A stretch of 26,718 nt of DNA from Rickettsia typhi (GCA_945878545.1 CAMCTQ010000003.1:1-26718), one strand, 5' to 3'. Shown: positions 1 to 9,930, numbered from the stretch's first letter. Program-made: numbers and translations. Notes: generated by a model from the letters alone, not told the origin.

Positions 1-229
1 ATCGGAGACGATGGCGACTATCTTCCTCTGCTTCTGTTGGTTGTTCTAGAGTGTTGTAAATTTTCTCTTCCAGTATTATATGACAGGTAGCGCAAGCAAG
101 AGATCCCTCACAAGCTCCTTCTAAGTCAATATTATTATGGTGCGCAACTTCTAAAACTGACAAACCAACTAATGCTTCAACTTCTATTTCTTTATCATTT
201 TCAATAAAAATTATTTTTATTTTTTCCAT
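1..229 (-). CDS. fdx: [2Fe-2S] ferredoxin of Isc type, 3' part beyond the window edge
   Basis: Adrenodoxin-type ferredoxin, the electron donor of the Isc iron-sulfur assembly pathway. Seventy-six residues are visible from ATG at 229. Three of the four cluster ligands are seen in the motif [10 protein letters not shown] (Cys40, Cys46, Cys49), followed by His50 and the PTEAEED segment (residues 64-70). After Asp70 the family normally continues with MLDLAFG and later a fourth cysteine. Here the last visible residues are SRHRLR, unlike the family, so the gene is either carrying an inserted element that starts around base 19 or is broken. It lies downstream of hscB-hscA as in other isc clusters, but an acetyltransferase gene intervenes. 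Family assignment is secure; integrity of the 3' part cannot be judged from this window. Confidence 0.85.
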   Translation of the reverse strand, partial: MEKIKIIFIENDKEIEVEALVGLSVLEVAHHNNIDLEGACEGSLACATCHIILEEKIYNTLEQPTEAEEDSRHRLR

Positions 230-249
230 TATCCAACTTACTATTTAAA

Positions 250-810
250 TTAGTGTTTATATATTCGTTTAACCATTAAGTAGCTAAGATTTCCTTTAAA
301 AAACCCCTGTTCCATATCATATTCTCCAACTTCCCGGAACCCTGCTTTATTATAAACATGCTTAGCCCGTGGATTATTTTCGTCAGGGTCAATAAAAAAT
401 GTATCAGCTCCTTTATCAACTTGATTATAATAGAAATCAACAAATGCTTCTAGAGTAGATGCAGCGTAACCTTTACCAAGAAAAATTTTGTTCCCTATAC
501 CAAAGTCAATAGTAATTGTTTTTCCTGTTTTTGATAAATTAGCTCTAAGAAGAACTGGGATACCAGTCTGACTCTGCAGCATTTCAGAGGTCAAGAAAAA
601 ACTATAAGGCGCATTGTCCATTAACCCGACCCAGTAATCAAATATTCCATCATAATAAGGTGCAGATCCTTTCCTACCATTCACGAAATGTACTATATCA
701 TCTTTGTGTTCTTGGCTATTGTCCCAAAATTCTACCATATGAGACTCACTCAACCATTCAAAAATAGTGTCAATATGTTTTAAACCAGCCTTTTCAAAGG
801 AAATATTCAT
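250..810 (-). CDS. GNAT-family N-acetyltransferase
   Basis: 186-residue GNAT acetyltransferase, transferring an acetyl group from acetyl-CoA to an unknown amine. The acetyl-CoA pyrophosphate loop is seen as LGKGYA (residues 111-116, the Q/RxxGxG/A type), and the C-terminal NNPRAKHVYNKAGF block (about 145-158) is the usual GNAT motif B. The N-terminal half, with FWDNSQ near residue 28, resembles the aminoglycoside 6'-N-acetyltransferase/IucB-like branch, so small cationic substrates are possible, but specificity cannot be read from sequence. It sits between hscA and fdx, which are normally adjacent, so it was probably inserted there. It starts 20 bp upstream of fdx and lies 105 bp downstream of hscA. 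No signal peptide or membrane segment is seen. Confidence 0.8.
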   Translation of the reverse strand: MNISFEKAGLKHIDTIFEWLSESHMVEFWDNSQEHKDDIVHFVNGRKGSAPYYDGIFDYWVGLMDNAPYSFFLTSEMLQSQTGIPVLLRANLSKTGKTITIDFGIGNKIFLGKGYAASTLEAFVDFYYNQVDKGADTFFIDPDENNPRAKHVYNKAGFREVGEYDMEQGFFKGNLSYLMVKRIYKH

Positions 811-872
811 AAGTTCATTTTGTCTAATTTCTAGATACTACAGATACAAAGCCGCAGTGTAGCAGACACCTC

Positions 873-900
873 TACCGTAATTGACAACGCCGTTACGGTA
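873..900. repeat. Short inverted repeat between hscA and the acetyltransferase gene
   Basis: Perfect 8-bp arms TACCGTAA (873-880) and TTACGGTA (893-900) around a 12-nt loop, in the 105-bp gap after the hscA stop codon. There is no T tract on either strand, so it is not a canonical terminator. It may be an mRNA-processing or attenuating hairpin, or the scar of the event that placed the acetyltransferase gene here. Confidence 0.5.
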
Positions 901-915
901 TTGTAATTGCTCCCC

Positions 916-2730
916 TTAAATATCGTCTATATGTTTACCTTCAAGTATCAATTTAGCTCCAGTATCCAGATGTTTCTCAATAAAACTAGCTGCCAGTCTA
1001 TTCAATTGCTCGATTTTTATCAAAATCTTATCCCGATTATCAGAATTTATTGCTTTTTGTAAAGAGTTTATTAGAACAGTAATCTCTTTTTTCTGAATAA
1101 CATTCAAAATATTTGGTGTTTCTTTAATTGCCTTTTCGATTCCTAAAATTACATTTTTAGCATCAAGCCTAGTTTCGATTAAAAGCCTAGTTTCATAGTC
1201 TTGCCTAGCACTCTTGAATGCACTCTCCAGCATATCGTTGATTTCTACCTGGCTTAATCCATAACTGGGTCTTAGTTCAATATTTTGCGCTATTCCGCTA
1301 GTAGTTTCTTTCGCAGCAATAGATAAAATACCATCAGTATCTATTGCAAAAGTTACCTCTATCTTCGCTACACCAGCTTTCATTGGTGGAATATTTTTTA
1401 ATTCAAAATTGGCAAGAGATTTACAATCCTTAACCATTTCTCTCTCCCCTTGAACTATATGAAACTGCATACCAGTTTGGTTATCTGCCTGCGTAGTAAA
1501 ATTTTTATTAATAGAGAAAGGAATAGGAGTGTTACGCATGATAATTTTCTCGACAATACCTCCATACAGCTCAAGCCCGAGCGATAGAGGTAATACGTCT
1601 ATGAGTAGAGAGTTTCGATTGGAACTTGAAGACAAATTTTCTGCTTGCAAAGCAGCACCAAGAACAACTGCTTTATCAGGGTCAATATCAGAAAATACTT
1701 TTACTCCAAACGACCTGGTTAAACTCTCAGTAATTACCGGTATTCTTGTTGCGCCACCAACTAAAATTATCCCATCAAGTTTAATATCCGCATCTGACAA
1801 AGTATTTTTCGCTATCCTAATTGTTTTGTTAATTACTGGTAAAATTAGTTCCTCAAAAACCCCTCTATTAATTTCAACGACTTTACCATCAAAATTTGAT
1901 GCAACACTATTTTTTGAAGACAATATTTCTTTTATCCTTTTTGCCTCTAGACATAAACTAGGAACAAAATCAATATTTAGCTCATTAGCAATATATTCAG
2001 CCAAGATATAATCAAGATCATCACCACCCAATAAATTATCTCCCCCAGTAGCAACAACCTGCAATACCCCTGTTTGCATGTTCAATATTGAAACATCAAA
2101 CGTACCACCTCCTAGATCATATACCATATAAGCACCTTCAGATTTCTTATGAAACCCATAAGCATATGCCGCCGCCGTTGGTTCTGCAATTAGCCTTAGC
2201 ACTTCAAAACCAGCTATTTTAGCGGCAAGTAGAACAGCCCCTCTAGAAGCATCATCAAAATGAGCAGGCACTGATATAACAGCTTTTGTGATAACTTCTC
2301 CAAGTTCAAGCTCCGCATGCTCTTTTAAACATAAAAATATTTTCGATGCCAGTTCAGGAAAGCTATATTCTTTGTTTTGAAACTTGAGCTTCGGAATAGA
2401 ATTAGTATTATCAATTAACAAAAAATCTGACAATATTTCGTACAAAGCTTTTGTTGACCGAATATCATTATACGACTTAGCAAGAAGCCTTTTTATTGAT
2501 AAAATAGCTCCCTTCTGTTCTCTATTTTTACCTATTAAGAACCGATCGCTTGGATCATCATAAAATATTACCGATGGTAAAAGACCACCATTGCCAAGAT
2601 TAGTAATTATTTGTGGATTATGATTTCTGGAATAAGCAATTAGAGAGTTAGTGGTCCCAAAATCAATACCTACTACTATTTCATCCGTCAGATCGCTCGT
2701 CCCAGGTTCGTCAATTTCAATTATCTGCAT
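916..2730 (-). CDS. hscA: Hsp70-type Fe-S assembly chaperone HscA
   Basis: 604-residue specialised Hsp70 that, with HscB, releases Fe-S clusters from the IscU scaffold in the cytoplasm. ATPase signatures are all present: [10 protein letters not shown] (21-30), AEPTAAA (182-188), DLGGGTFDV (205-213) and LVGGATRIP (322-330). A substrate-binding domain follows to the C-terminus. Length fits HscA (about 600) rather than DnaK (about 640), and the acidic C-terminal tail of DnaK is missing. The start overlaps the end of hscB by 14 bp, indicating translational coupling. Its expected ligand LPPVK is present in the IscU encoded at the other end of the window. Confidence 0.95.
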   Translation of the reverse strand: MQIIEIDEPGTSDLTDEIVVGIDFGTTNSLIAYSRNHNPQIITNLGNGGLLPSVIFYDDPSDRFLIGKNREQKGAILSIKRLLAKSYNDIRSTKALYEILSDFLLIDNTNSIPKLKFQNKEYSFPELASKIFLCLKEHAELELGEVITKAVISVPAHFDDASRGAVLLAAKIAGFEVLRLIAEPTAAAYAYGFHKKSEGAYMVYDLGGGTFDVSILNMQTGVLQVVATGGDNLLGGDDLDYILAEYIANELNIDFVPSLCLEAKRIKEILSSKNSVASNFDGKVVEINRGVFEELILPVINKTIRIAKNTLSDADIKLDGIILVGGATRIPVITESLTRSFGVKVFSDIDPDKAVVLGAALQAENLSSSSNRNSLLIDVLPLSLGLELYGGIVEKIIMRNTPIPFSINKNFTTQADNQTGMQFHIVQGEREMVKDCKSLANFELKNIPPMKAGVAKIEVTFAIDTDGILSIAAKETTSGIAQNIELRPSYGLSQVEINDMLESAFKSARQDYETRLLIETRLDAKNVILGIEKAIKETPNILNVIQKKEITVLINSLQKAINSDNRDKILIKIEQLNRLAASFIEKHLDTGAKLILEGKHIDDI

Positions 2731-3217
2731 TCTTAATCTTTAACTTTATATTCCCGACTAAATTAGTAAGATACTTTAGCTTGACCGTAAGATCAAGAGC
2801 TTGTTTAATATTATTCTCCCTAAATGATATCCCTATCTCATGGACTAATTTCTGACAATCCTCAATCTTATCTTGCGCCGCCGCATATAACTGAGGTAAA
2901 TCCTGTAGCTCTTCTATTAACTCATAGTTGTTCAGTATTTCTTCAAGCTGGTCATGTGATAAAAGTTTTTTTAATCTATTATCATCAATAAGCTCTCCTT
3001 TTATTTTTAATAGATATTCGGCGCGTAAATAATCATCTTGTAAAATCTTAAAAGCTTCGTTTATTAACATTGAATATTCAAGATTTTCACTACGCTCAAG
3101 CTCATTTTTTGATCTATCTGGATGATATTTTGTTTGCAAAGAAAAATATTGCTTCTGTAGTAGTTTTTGATCAATGTCATATTTTTGCTCTATAGCAAAT
3201 AATTCAAAATAGTTCAT
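2717..3217 (-). CDS. hscB: J-domain co-chaperone HscB
   Basis: 166-residue co-chaperone that delivers IscU to HscA and stimulates its ATPase. The N-terminal J domain contains the diagnostic HPD at residues 32-34 (within YHPDRS), followed by helix III with the motif MLINEAFKIL. The C-terminal half (about 85-160) is the HscB-type helical domain that binds IscU, seen by its length and helical Leu/Glu-rich composition. The ATG lies one base after the trmJ stop codon, and the 3' end overlaps hscA by 14 bp. The gene therefore belongs to the long minus-strand transcription unit. Confidence 0.93.
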   Translation of the reverse strand: MNYFELFAIEQKYDIDQKLLQKQYFSLQTKYHPDRSKNELERSENLEYSMLINEAFKILQDDYLRAEYLLKIKGELIDDNRLKKLLSHDQLEEILNNYELIEELQDLPQLYAAAQDKIEDCQKLVHEIGISFRENNIKQALDLTVKLKYLTNLVGNIKLKIKNADN

Positions 3218-3218
3218 A

Positions 3219-3935
3219 TTAGTCCTTGTCGGAGGTTAATACAGTCACAATGCCCCTTAAGGTTTGCAATTCTATTTGCGACATCTTATCTATACGAGAA
3301 AATAGATTTCTTATTTTACTACTCATTTGTTCTTTTTTCTCTGGCACTCTGAAAAAATCTTTCTCTTCTAGTTTTGAGAATAAATGCGTATAGAAATGAT
3401 TTAATTCAACTTGCGTTGCTAACTTGTGATGATTATTCAAATCATTCCTTGTTTGGTTTCTCAAGCCAAACAATTCATAACAAACAATTGATACTGCATG
3501 AGAAATATTTAAGGAAGTGAAATTTTTATCAGTATCTATAACTAATATCTTATTTGCATACGTTATCTCCTGGTTATTTAAACCACAATTTTCACGACCA
3601 AACATTATCCCCACTCTGCAGTCACTTGGTATATCTTGAGCTAAATTTCTTGATAGAATATAGTTCTTGTTCATATCCCTCGGCACTCCAGTTGTAGCGT
3701 ATATAAAGGATAAATCACTGATAGCCTGATCTATAGATGGGAAAATCTTAGCCTGATTTATTATATCAATCGCTCCAACAGACATACTCTCTGCTTTTGC
3801 ATTAGGCCAACCATCCCTTGGCAAGACAATACGCAAATCACTCAAGCCAAAATTCTTCATTGCTCTGGCACTTGCACCTATATTTTCACCCATTTGCGGA
3901 GCAACCAAAATTATAGCAATATTATTATTTATCAT
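3219..3935 (-). CDS. trmJ: tRNA (cytidine/uridine-2'-O-)-methyltransferase TrmJ
   Basis: 238-residue SPOUT-superfamily methyltransferase of the TrmJ/LasT type, expected to 2'-O-methylate position 32 of tRNAs using SAM. The three SpoU motifs are visible: NIGASARAMKNFG (18-30), GRENCGLNNQE (113-123) and SLNISHAVSI (141-150), the last two forming the trefoil-knot SAM site. The TrmJ-type C-terminal extension after residue 160 is helical and charged. It is the first of a trmJ-hscB-hscA block with a 1-bp gap to hscB and a 24-bp gap from birA. Substrate position is inferred from the family. Confidence 0.88.
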   Translation of the reverse strand: MINNNIAIILVAPQMGENIGASARAMKNFGLSDLRIVLPRDGWPNAKAESMSVGAIDIINQAKIFPSIDQAISDLSFIYATTGVPRDMNKNYILSRNLAQDIPSDCRVGIMFGRENCGLNNQEITYANKILVIDTDKNFTSLNISHAVSIVCYELFGLRNQTRNDLNNHHKLATQVELNHFYTHLFSKLEEKDFFRVPEKKEQMSSKIRNLFSRIDKMSQIELQTLRGIVTVLTSDKD

Positions 3936-3959
3936 TTTATACTTAAGATTAATCTATCA

Positions 3960-4715
3960 TCAAAAAGTAACTTGCCCAGAAGAAAAACTATGTACTACTC
4001 CGCTAGCAAGTTCTATACAAATAGCTCCCTCTTGATCTATACCCTTAAATACACCAGAAACCTTACTTACTCCGTTATCTAAAGTTACAACACTATTCAC
4101 ATTGTATGCAAATTTAAGCCATTGCTTCCTTGTGTTATCAAAATTACCCTCAGCGCCCCATCTAGAGTAATAAATTTGAAACTTGTCCATAAAATTGCTC
4201 AAAAAATAATCTGAATTTTTTAAAATGACTCCTTCGTTAAATAAACTTGTCACTGCTACATCTGATATATCTGGCATAAAGTGAGTATTAACACCGATAC
4301 CAATTATCACGTAATTTATACCACCCACACACGTAGATTCAAGCAAAATGCCAGCCAGCTTTTTACCACCCATTAGTACATCATTAGGCCATTTTAACTT
4401 AATATCAGCTTTAGGAGCACTTGATTTGCTTATAGATTCTTGAATTGTCTCATATAGGACTACCGCCACCAGAAAAGAAAGTTCTTTAAGTCTACTTATG
4501 CTTACCATTGGCTGAAATAGAATACTCATATGTAGATTGCCAGGAATAGATTGCCAAAATCTACCCTTACTACCCCTACCACCAGTTTGTTCTCTCGCTA
4601 CAATTACAAAATTACCTTTAACACCGTTTTTTATAAGGCGAAGAGCTTCACTATTTGTACTATCAATCTGATCAAAAATCAGTAAATTATAATTTTTCAA
4701 CCATGGTAGTTGCAT
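3960..4715 (-). CDS. birA: Biotin--[acetyl-CoA carboxylase] ligase, monofunctional
   Basis: 251-residue biotin protein ligase that makes biotinyl-AMP and attaches biotin to carboxylase carrier proteins. Core motifs are clear: the biotinyl-AMP loop QTGGRGSKGR (43-52), KWPNDV (108-113), KKLAGIL (118-124) and GIGVN (139-143). The protein begins directly with the catalytic domain (DQIDSTN at 15-21). The N-terminal helix-turn-helix of the bifunctional E. coli type is absent, so it cannot act as a biotin-responsive repressor in that way. It follows nuoN by 38 bp. Together with bioY on the other strand it suggests import and use of host biotin. Confidence 0.93.
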   Translation of the reverse strand: MQLPWLKNYNLLIFDQIDSTNSEALRLIKNGVKGNFVIVAREQTGGRGSKGRFWQSIPGNLHMSILFQPMVSISRLKELSFLVAVVLYETIQESISKSSAPKADIKLKWPNDVLMGGKKLAGILLESTCVGGINYVIIGIGVNTHFMPDISDVAVTSLFNEGVILKNSDYFLSNFMDKFQIYYSRWGAEGNFDNTRKQWLKFAYNVNSVVTLDNGVSKVSGVFKGIDQEGAICIELASGVVHSFSSGQVTF

Positions 4716-4753
4716 TTTTGATAACCAATATAAGTAAAATCAACCCTTCAAAT

Positions 4754-6157
4754 TTACAAAAGATATGATGGAACAAAAATAAAGAAAAACAAAGTAAATC
4801 CTACCGATACAACCGATACTAACAATAATCCACGATTAGTAGGTATAATTGTTACTTTTTCAGTTGCCTCCATAAAATACATATATTTTATCACCTTCAG
4901 ATAATAAAACGCTGCTATTACACTGGTTAAAACACCGAGAAGCGCTAAGGTAATTTCACCTTGCATAATAGCATTATAAAAAATGTAATATTTACCAAAG
5001 AACCCTGCAAGGGGTGGCAAGCCTATCATCGAAAACATTATTATCGATATTGCTGCTGCGATCGTTTTTCTCTCTGACGCAATACCTTGCAAATCGGCAA
5101 AACTAGCTATATCACTCTTCTCCCCAAACAACGCCACTAAACAGGCAAAAAAACCTATCGTACCTACAACATAAATCAACATATACATAAAAGCAGCATA
5201 CATTCCATCATCCGAGTGCAAAGAAATAGCTATTAAAACATATCCTACATTTAATATAGTACTATATGCCATCAATCTCTTGAGCGAAAACTGCATCATA
5301 GCTCCAAGTGATCCAACAAAAATTGATAAAACAGCAGCTATTTTTATAAGGTCAACCGAAATACTAACATAGTCTCCTAGCACCAAAGTTACAAAATTTA
5401 TAAGCACAATAAGAATACCTATTTTTTGCGCCACAGCAAAATATGTTACTGCAGAAATAGGGGCTCCTTCATAAACATCTGGGGTCCAAATATGAAGAGG
5501 AGCAGCTGATAATTTAAATAATATGGCAGCTAGCACAAATATAGCACCTACTACTAGACCTATATTAAACTCTCCATTTAAAGCATTTTTAATATTATCA
5601 AAATACATGCTTCCGCTAAATCCATAAAAAAATGATATACCAAGAAGCATTAAACAACTGATTAAAGATCCAAGAACAAAATATTTTAAACCAGCCTCTG
5701 ATGATTTCACGTCTTTATTGTTAAAAGCAGCCATCGCATAACCAGATAAAGCCTGCAACTCCAATCCACAAAACAGAATTATAAAATCTCTAGCAGAAAT
5801 AGAAATAAATACACCAACCGTTGATAATAAAATCAAAGTAATAAATTCTACCTTGATAAATTTATCAGAGATTTTCATTATATCATTATATATCACAATA
5901 CTCATTATGCTTAGGAACAGAACCAAAGCTTTAAATAAGTAAATAGCTGGAGAAAGCTCGAAAGAATTAGAAAACACAGTAGCAGTCGCTTCTGGAGAAA
6001 AATATACGATCGAGACAGCAAGGACAAGTAAACTAGTTATTGTCAGAAAAACAATAGAGCGTAAGTGATGTTTAAAGAATACGGCAAGCAATTGCATGCA
6101 CATCACGATACTCGTTAATACAATTTCTGGTAAAATTAGAACAAATTGACTTAGCAT
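4754..6157 (-). CDS. nuoN: NADH-quinone oxidoreductase subunit N
   Basis: Membrane-arm, antiporter-like subunit of respiratory complex I, inner membrane, about 467 residues with roughly 14 hydrophobic segments. Family features include the conserved ALSGYAMAAF region, the LFKLSAAPLHIWTPDVYEGAP segment after TM7 (shown here only as landmark: LHIWTPDVYEGAP), and KRLMAYSTILNVGY. I chose the ATG at 6157 because GGAA lies 6 nt upstream. A TTG four codons further upstream (6169) would give 471 residues. The gene follows nuoM by 21 bp and precedes birA. Confidence 0.93.
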   Translation of the reverse strand: MLSQFVLILPEIVLTSIVMCMQLLAVFFKHHLRSIVFLTITSLLVLAVSIVYFSPEATATVFSNSFELSPAIYLFKALVLFLSIMSIVIYNDIMKISDKFIKVEFITLILLSTVGVFISISARDFIILFCGLELQALSGYAMAAFNNKDVKSSEAGLKYFVLGSLISCLMLLGISFFYGFSGSMYFDNIKNALNGEFNIGLVVGAIFVLAAILFKLSAAPLHIWTPDVYEGAPISAVTYFAVAQKIGILIVLINFVTLVLGDYVSISVDLIKIAAVLSIFVGSLGAMMQFSLKRLMAYSTILNVGYVLIAISLHSDDGMYAAFMYMLIYVVGTIGFFACLVALFGEKSDIASFADLQGIASERKTIAAAISIIMFSMIGLPPLAGFFGKYYIFYNAIMQGEITLALLGVLTSVIAAFYYLKVIKYMYFMEATEKVTIIPTNRGLLLVSVVSVGFTLFFFIFVPSYLL

Positions 6158-6178
6158 GTTAATTTCCAACTTAAATAT

Positions 6179-7669
6179 TTATAGAACGCCATATAAATCA
6201 GCAATTTTTGTGACCGGTAATTGTATGATACGCAAAACATAATCAGGCAAAATGCCAATATAAATTATTAAAATAATCAACGGTAGCAACGCCGCCTTTT
6301 CATATAAATACAAATCTGTAAATTTTATTACACTCTGGTTTGTAGCTTGACCAAATATTACATCTTTGTAAAGCTTTAGCATGTACATCGCTCCAAGAAC
6401 AACTCCAAAAGCAGCTATCAGCCCCATCAGTGGATTTACCTCGTAAATCCCAACTATACTTAAAAATTCACCCACAAACCCGCTAAGCCCTGGTAGACCT
6501 ACCGAGCCAAGCATTGCAATCATAAATAGAGTAGACAAAACTGGCATACTAGCTGCTACTCCACCATATTTACTTATTTCCTTAGTATGGTGACGATCAT
6601 ACAGCATACCAACAACCAAAAACAATGCTGAAGAAATGAGTCCATGGCTGATCATCTGGAATATTGCGCCATTAATTCCTTTTTCTGTAAAGCTAAATAT
6701 ACCACCAGTAACATACCCCATATGAGCTATAGATGAATATGCTATCATCTTTTTCATATCAGTTTGTACATAAGCTACAAGCGAGGCATAAATAATCGCA
6801 AAGCTACTCATCCAAAGAACGTATTCTGAAAATTCCTCCGAAGCGGACGGTAACATTGGCAAAGAAACTCTAAGAAAAGCATATCCACCAAGTTTTAATA
6901 GTATTCCAGCTAGCATGACTGATCCAGCAGTTGGAGCCTGCACATGGGCATCTGGTAGCCAGGTATGAAAAGGCGGCATTGGTACTTTTACTGCGAAAGA
7001 AATAAACATAGCAATCCATAGTATCTTTTGTACTTCTAAAGGTAATTCTGGTAACATTACGTTTAACTCTATCATGTCAAACGTGCCAGTTTGAGTATAG
7101 ATATAGATTAATGCTAACAGGAGAAATACCGACCCTAAAAACGTATATAGGAAAAATTTTACCGCTGCATACACCCTGTTTTCACCACCCCAGACACCAA
7201 TTATAATATACATAGGTATTAGGATTACTTCAAAAAATCCATAGAACAAAAGTAAGTTTAGAGAAGAAAACGCACCAATACAAAAAGATTCAAGTAATAG
7301 AAAACAAAGCAGGAATTCTTTTATATATTTTTTAATGGTAAATAAACTAGCAATAATACAAATCAAGCTAAGTAACGCTGTCAGAAAAATAAAAAACAAC
7401 GATAAACCATCTACACCAACAAAATACTCTAACCCAATTGCATCTACCCAACGATATCTTTCTATAAATTGAAAAGACTCTTGATGTCTATCAAAACTAA
7501 ATAACAAATATGTTGTAGTTATCAAGGTTAATACCGAACTTAGTATCGCCACATAAATAACGTAAATTTGCTTTCTCGGCGATCTACTTTGACTAATAAA
7601 GAACGTAATATACAAAGCACTAAATAGTGGCAGTAAAATACTAATTGATAAGATCGGTAAGTCTAACAT
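6179..7669 (-). CDS. nuoM: NADH-quinone oxidoreductase subunit M
   Basis: 496-residue antiporter-like membrane subunit of complex I with about 14 transmembrane segments. Landmarks are VGVDGLSLFF in the N-terminal third, FEVILIPMYIIIG, KVPMPPFHTWLPDAHVQAP near residue 230, and KKMIAYSSIAHMGYVTGG, all characteristic of NuoM. Lys and Glu residues of the proton channel are retained (FEVILIP Glu, KVPMPPFH Lys). It starts immediately before the nuoL stop codon with no intergenic base, so translation is likely coupled. Length is normal for the family. Confidence 0.95.
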   Translation of the reverse strand: MLDLPILSISILLPLFSALYITFFISQSRSPRKQIYVIYVAILSSVLTLITTTYLLFSFDRHQESFQFIERYRWVDAIGLEYFVGVDGLSLFFIFLTALLSLICIIASLFTIKKYIKEFLLCFLLLESFCIGAFSSLNLLLFYGFFEVILIPMYIIIGVWGGENRVYAAVKFFLYTFLGSVFLLLALIYIYTQTGTFDMIELNVMLPELPLEVQKILWIAMFISFAVKVPMPPFHTWLPDAHVQAPTAGSVMLAGILLKLGGYAFLRVSLPMLPSASEEFSEYVLWMSSFAIIYASLVAYVQTDMKKMIAYSSIAHMGYVTGGIFSFTEKGINGAIFQMISHGLISSALFLVVGMLYDRHHTKEISKYGGVAASMPVLSTLFMIAMLGSVGLPGLSGFVGEFLSIVGIYEVNPLMGLIAAFGVVLGAMYMLKLYKDVIFGQATNQSVIKFTDLYLYEKAALLPLIILIIYIGILPDYVLRIIQLPVTKIADLYGVL

Positions 7670-9601
7670 TTATGCACTCCAAACAATGGAAAAATATTTA
7701 AAAACAAAAATTGTTATACATAATACTAAAGCAAAAATTATGTATAGTGCGTAGTTAAATATATACCCTGTTTGAAACTGGCACACACACCAGCCAAGCC
7801 CCCTAGTCAAATGACTGAAACCATTAGGACCAAATCTGTCGATTATTCGAACATCAAAATACCCAGCACAGGAACTTAAAACTTTGGCAAATCTAACAAA
7901 AATTCTGTCATAAAATTCATCAAAAAAATACTTATTCTTCAACAAACAATATATTAATCTAAAACTCTCAGAAATTTTCTGGTATACACTCCCTTTATAA
8001 CAATAAATACCAATAAATATCCCAGCAATACCAACTATTAAAGGTAGCAGCTGAATAAACAAAGATACATGATGTTCATCGTGACTCACATTTAAATTAA
8101 AAATACTGCCAGAAAAATATCCCAGCGGATTATTAATTGATAAAATATAATAACCAAGCATCCCAGAAAACAAAGCTCCAGCCACTAAAATAAATAAAGG
8201 TAAATTCATAATTTTTGGCGACTCATGAACATGGTCAAAAGCAGCCTTAGAAAGACTAGTTTCGCCATGAAAAGTAACCACAATGATCTTAAGCGAATAA
8301 ATGGCTGTCAAAATAGCAGCTAAGATTCCGAGAACAAAAGCAAAATTACCAACCCCGCCAGCCATGTAGGCTGATTCTAAGATAAGATCTTTAGAATAAA
8401 ATCCTGCCAATGGGAAAATTCCAATAATCGCAAGCGAACCAACCCAAAAATTAGCATAGGTAATTGGCATTTTTCGCCATAAACCACCCATTTTAAATAT
8501 CTCCTGCTCATGTGCGGCATGTATTATACTTCCAGCTGAAAGAAATAGTAAAGCTTTAAAAAATCCATGCGTAACTAAGTGAAAAATCCCAGCCTGATAA
8601 GCAGAAACTCCACACGCAAAAAACATATAACCAAGCTGACTGCAAGTTGAATAGGCAATAATTTTCTTAATATCAGTTTGAGCTATTGCAACACTTGCTG
8701 CAAATAAACATGTAACCGCTCCAACCACAGTAATAATGACTAAGACATTTGGGCTATATTCAAACATAAAAGAACAACGCGCTAGCAAAAACACCCCAGC
8801 TGTAACCATAGTAGCCGCATGTATTAAAGCTGAAACCGGGGTCGGACCCTCCATTGCATCGGGTAACCATACATGCATCCCTATTTGGGCTGATTTTCCC
8901 ATGCAACCAATAAATAACATCAAACATATCACGTCAAGCACTATGAACTCGTACCCCAAAATAGTCATGGTCATCTTGGCTAAATCTGAACTTTGCGCAA
9001 ATACTGGTACAAATTCAATACTGCTTGCATAAAGCAGCATGATAACAATACCGATAATAAAAGCAAAATCGCCAACTCTATTTACTATAAAGGCCTTAAC
9101 AGCTGCATTATTTGCTGAATCTTTTTGATAATAATAACCAATCAGCAAATAAGAACACAAGCCAACTCCCTCCCAACCAAAAAATAACTGCAGGAAATTA
9201 TCCGCAGAAACCAGAACTAACATACAAAAAGTAAACAAAGAGAGATATGATAAAAACTTAGGCAGATTTTTATCGTCTTCCATATAACCAAGGGAATATA
9301 TATGAACAACCGATGAGACAAAAGTCACCAACAAGAACATTATTGCGGTTAATTGATCAACATAAATGGCCCAATTCATAGATACCGAATCAACATTCAT
9401 CCATTTTGTAATAACAACATGCACGGGATGCTTATCAACGCCAGCAACCATAAAAAGATACACAGCGCAAATAGCTGATATAATCATAGAAATACTTGCC
9501 ACTAAACTCGCTTGACAGTTATTTATTTTTTTACAAAAAATACCATTAAACACACCAGAAATAAAAGGTAAGAAGATAATCATTTTAGCAACAAGCAGCA
9601 T
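7670..9601 (-). CDS. nuoL: NADH-quinone oxidoreductase subunit L
   Basis: 643-residue distal antiporter-like subunit of complex I. Landmarks are the DQLTAIMFLLV and VHIYSLGYM segments, FFGWEGVGLCSYLLIG, GKSAQIGMHVWLPDAMEGPTP, IIAYSTCSQLGYM, and a long C-terminal part that carries the lateral helix and terminal TM of the family. The start at 9601 is preceded by GGGAGG about 6 nt upstream, one of the best ribosome binding sites in the operon. Gap to nuoK is 11 bp; it abuts nuoM. No truncation is seen. Confidence 0.95.
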   Translation of the reverse strand: MLLVAKMIIFLPFISGVFNGIFCKKINNCQASLVASISMIISAICAVYLFMVAGVDKHPVHVVITKWMNVDSVSMNWAIYVDQLTAIMFLLVTFVSSVVHIYSLGYMEDDKNLPKFLSYLSLFTFCMLVLVSADNFLQLFFGWEGVGLCSYLLIGYYYQKDSANNAAVKAFIVNRVGDFAFIIGIVIMLLYASSIEFVPVFAQSSDLAKMTMTILGYEFIVLDVICLMLFIGCMGKSAQIGMHVWLPDAMEGPTPVSALIHAATMVTAGVFLLARCSFMFEYSPNVLVIITVVGAVTCLFAASVAIAQTDIKKIIAYSTCSQLGYMFFACGVSAYQAGIFHLVTHGFFKALLFLSAGSIIHAAHEQEIFKMGGLWRKMPITYANFWVGSLAIIGIFPLAGFYSKDLILESAYMAGGVGNFAFVLGILAAILTAIYSLKIIVVTFHGETSLSKAAFDHVHESPKIMNLPLFILVAGALFSGMLGYYILSINNPLGYFSGSIFNLNVSHDEHHVSLFIQLLPLIVGIAGIFIGIYCYKGSVYQKISESFRLIYCLLKNKYFFDEFYDRIFVRFAKVLSSCAGYFDVRIIDRFGPNGFSHLTRGLGWCVCQFQTGYIFNYALYIIFALVLCITIFVFKYFSIVWSA

Positions 9602-9612
9602 CTATTACCTCC

Positions 9613-9930
9613 CTATCCTTTCATTTGATTAATATCTTCGATCTCAATTGAATCACGATTACGGAAATATAAAACCAAAATCGCAAGACCAATTGAAATC
9701 TCTGCAGCTGCAATCGACAAAATTATTATGCTAAACACCTGACCCACTATATCCTGCATCTGAACCGAAAATGCTACAAAATTTATGTTTACTGCAAGCA
9801 ACATCAACTCAATAGACATTAAAATCGTAATAACACTCTTACGATTCATGAATAATCCTGTTACGCCCACTGAAAAAAGCAAAGCTGACAAAATTAAATA
9901 GTGCTGCACGGAAATATTACTAATCATCAT
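9613..9930 (-). CDS. nuoK: NADH-quinone oxidoreductase subunit K
   Basis: 105-residue, three-TM subunit of the complex I membrane arm. The conserved pattern is complete: [27 protein letters not shown] (landmark IELMLLAVN) with the membrane-embedded glutamate in SIELML, and the second glutamate in [12 protein letters not shown]. Its length is typical (about 100 residues). The start overlaps the nuoJ end by 11 bp. Confidence 0.95.
   Translation of the reverse strand: MMISNISVQHYLILSALLFSVGVTGLFMNRKSVITILMSIELMLLAVNINFVAFSVQMQDIVGQVFSIIILSIAAAEISIGLAILVLYFRNRDSIEIEDINQMKG

Noticed and set aside
1529..2011. 160-codon open frame on the plus strand inside hscA
   Set aside because: It is antisense to well-conserved Hsp70 sequence, has low-complexity Ser/Thr/Leu translation and no family resemblance.
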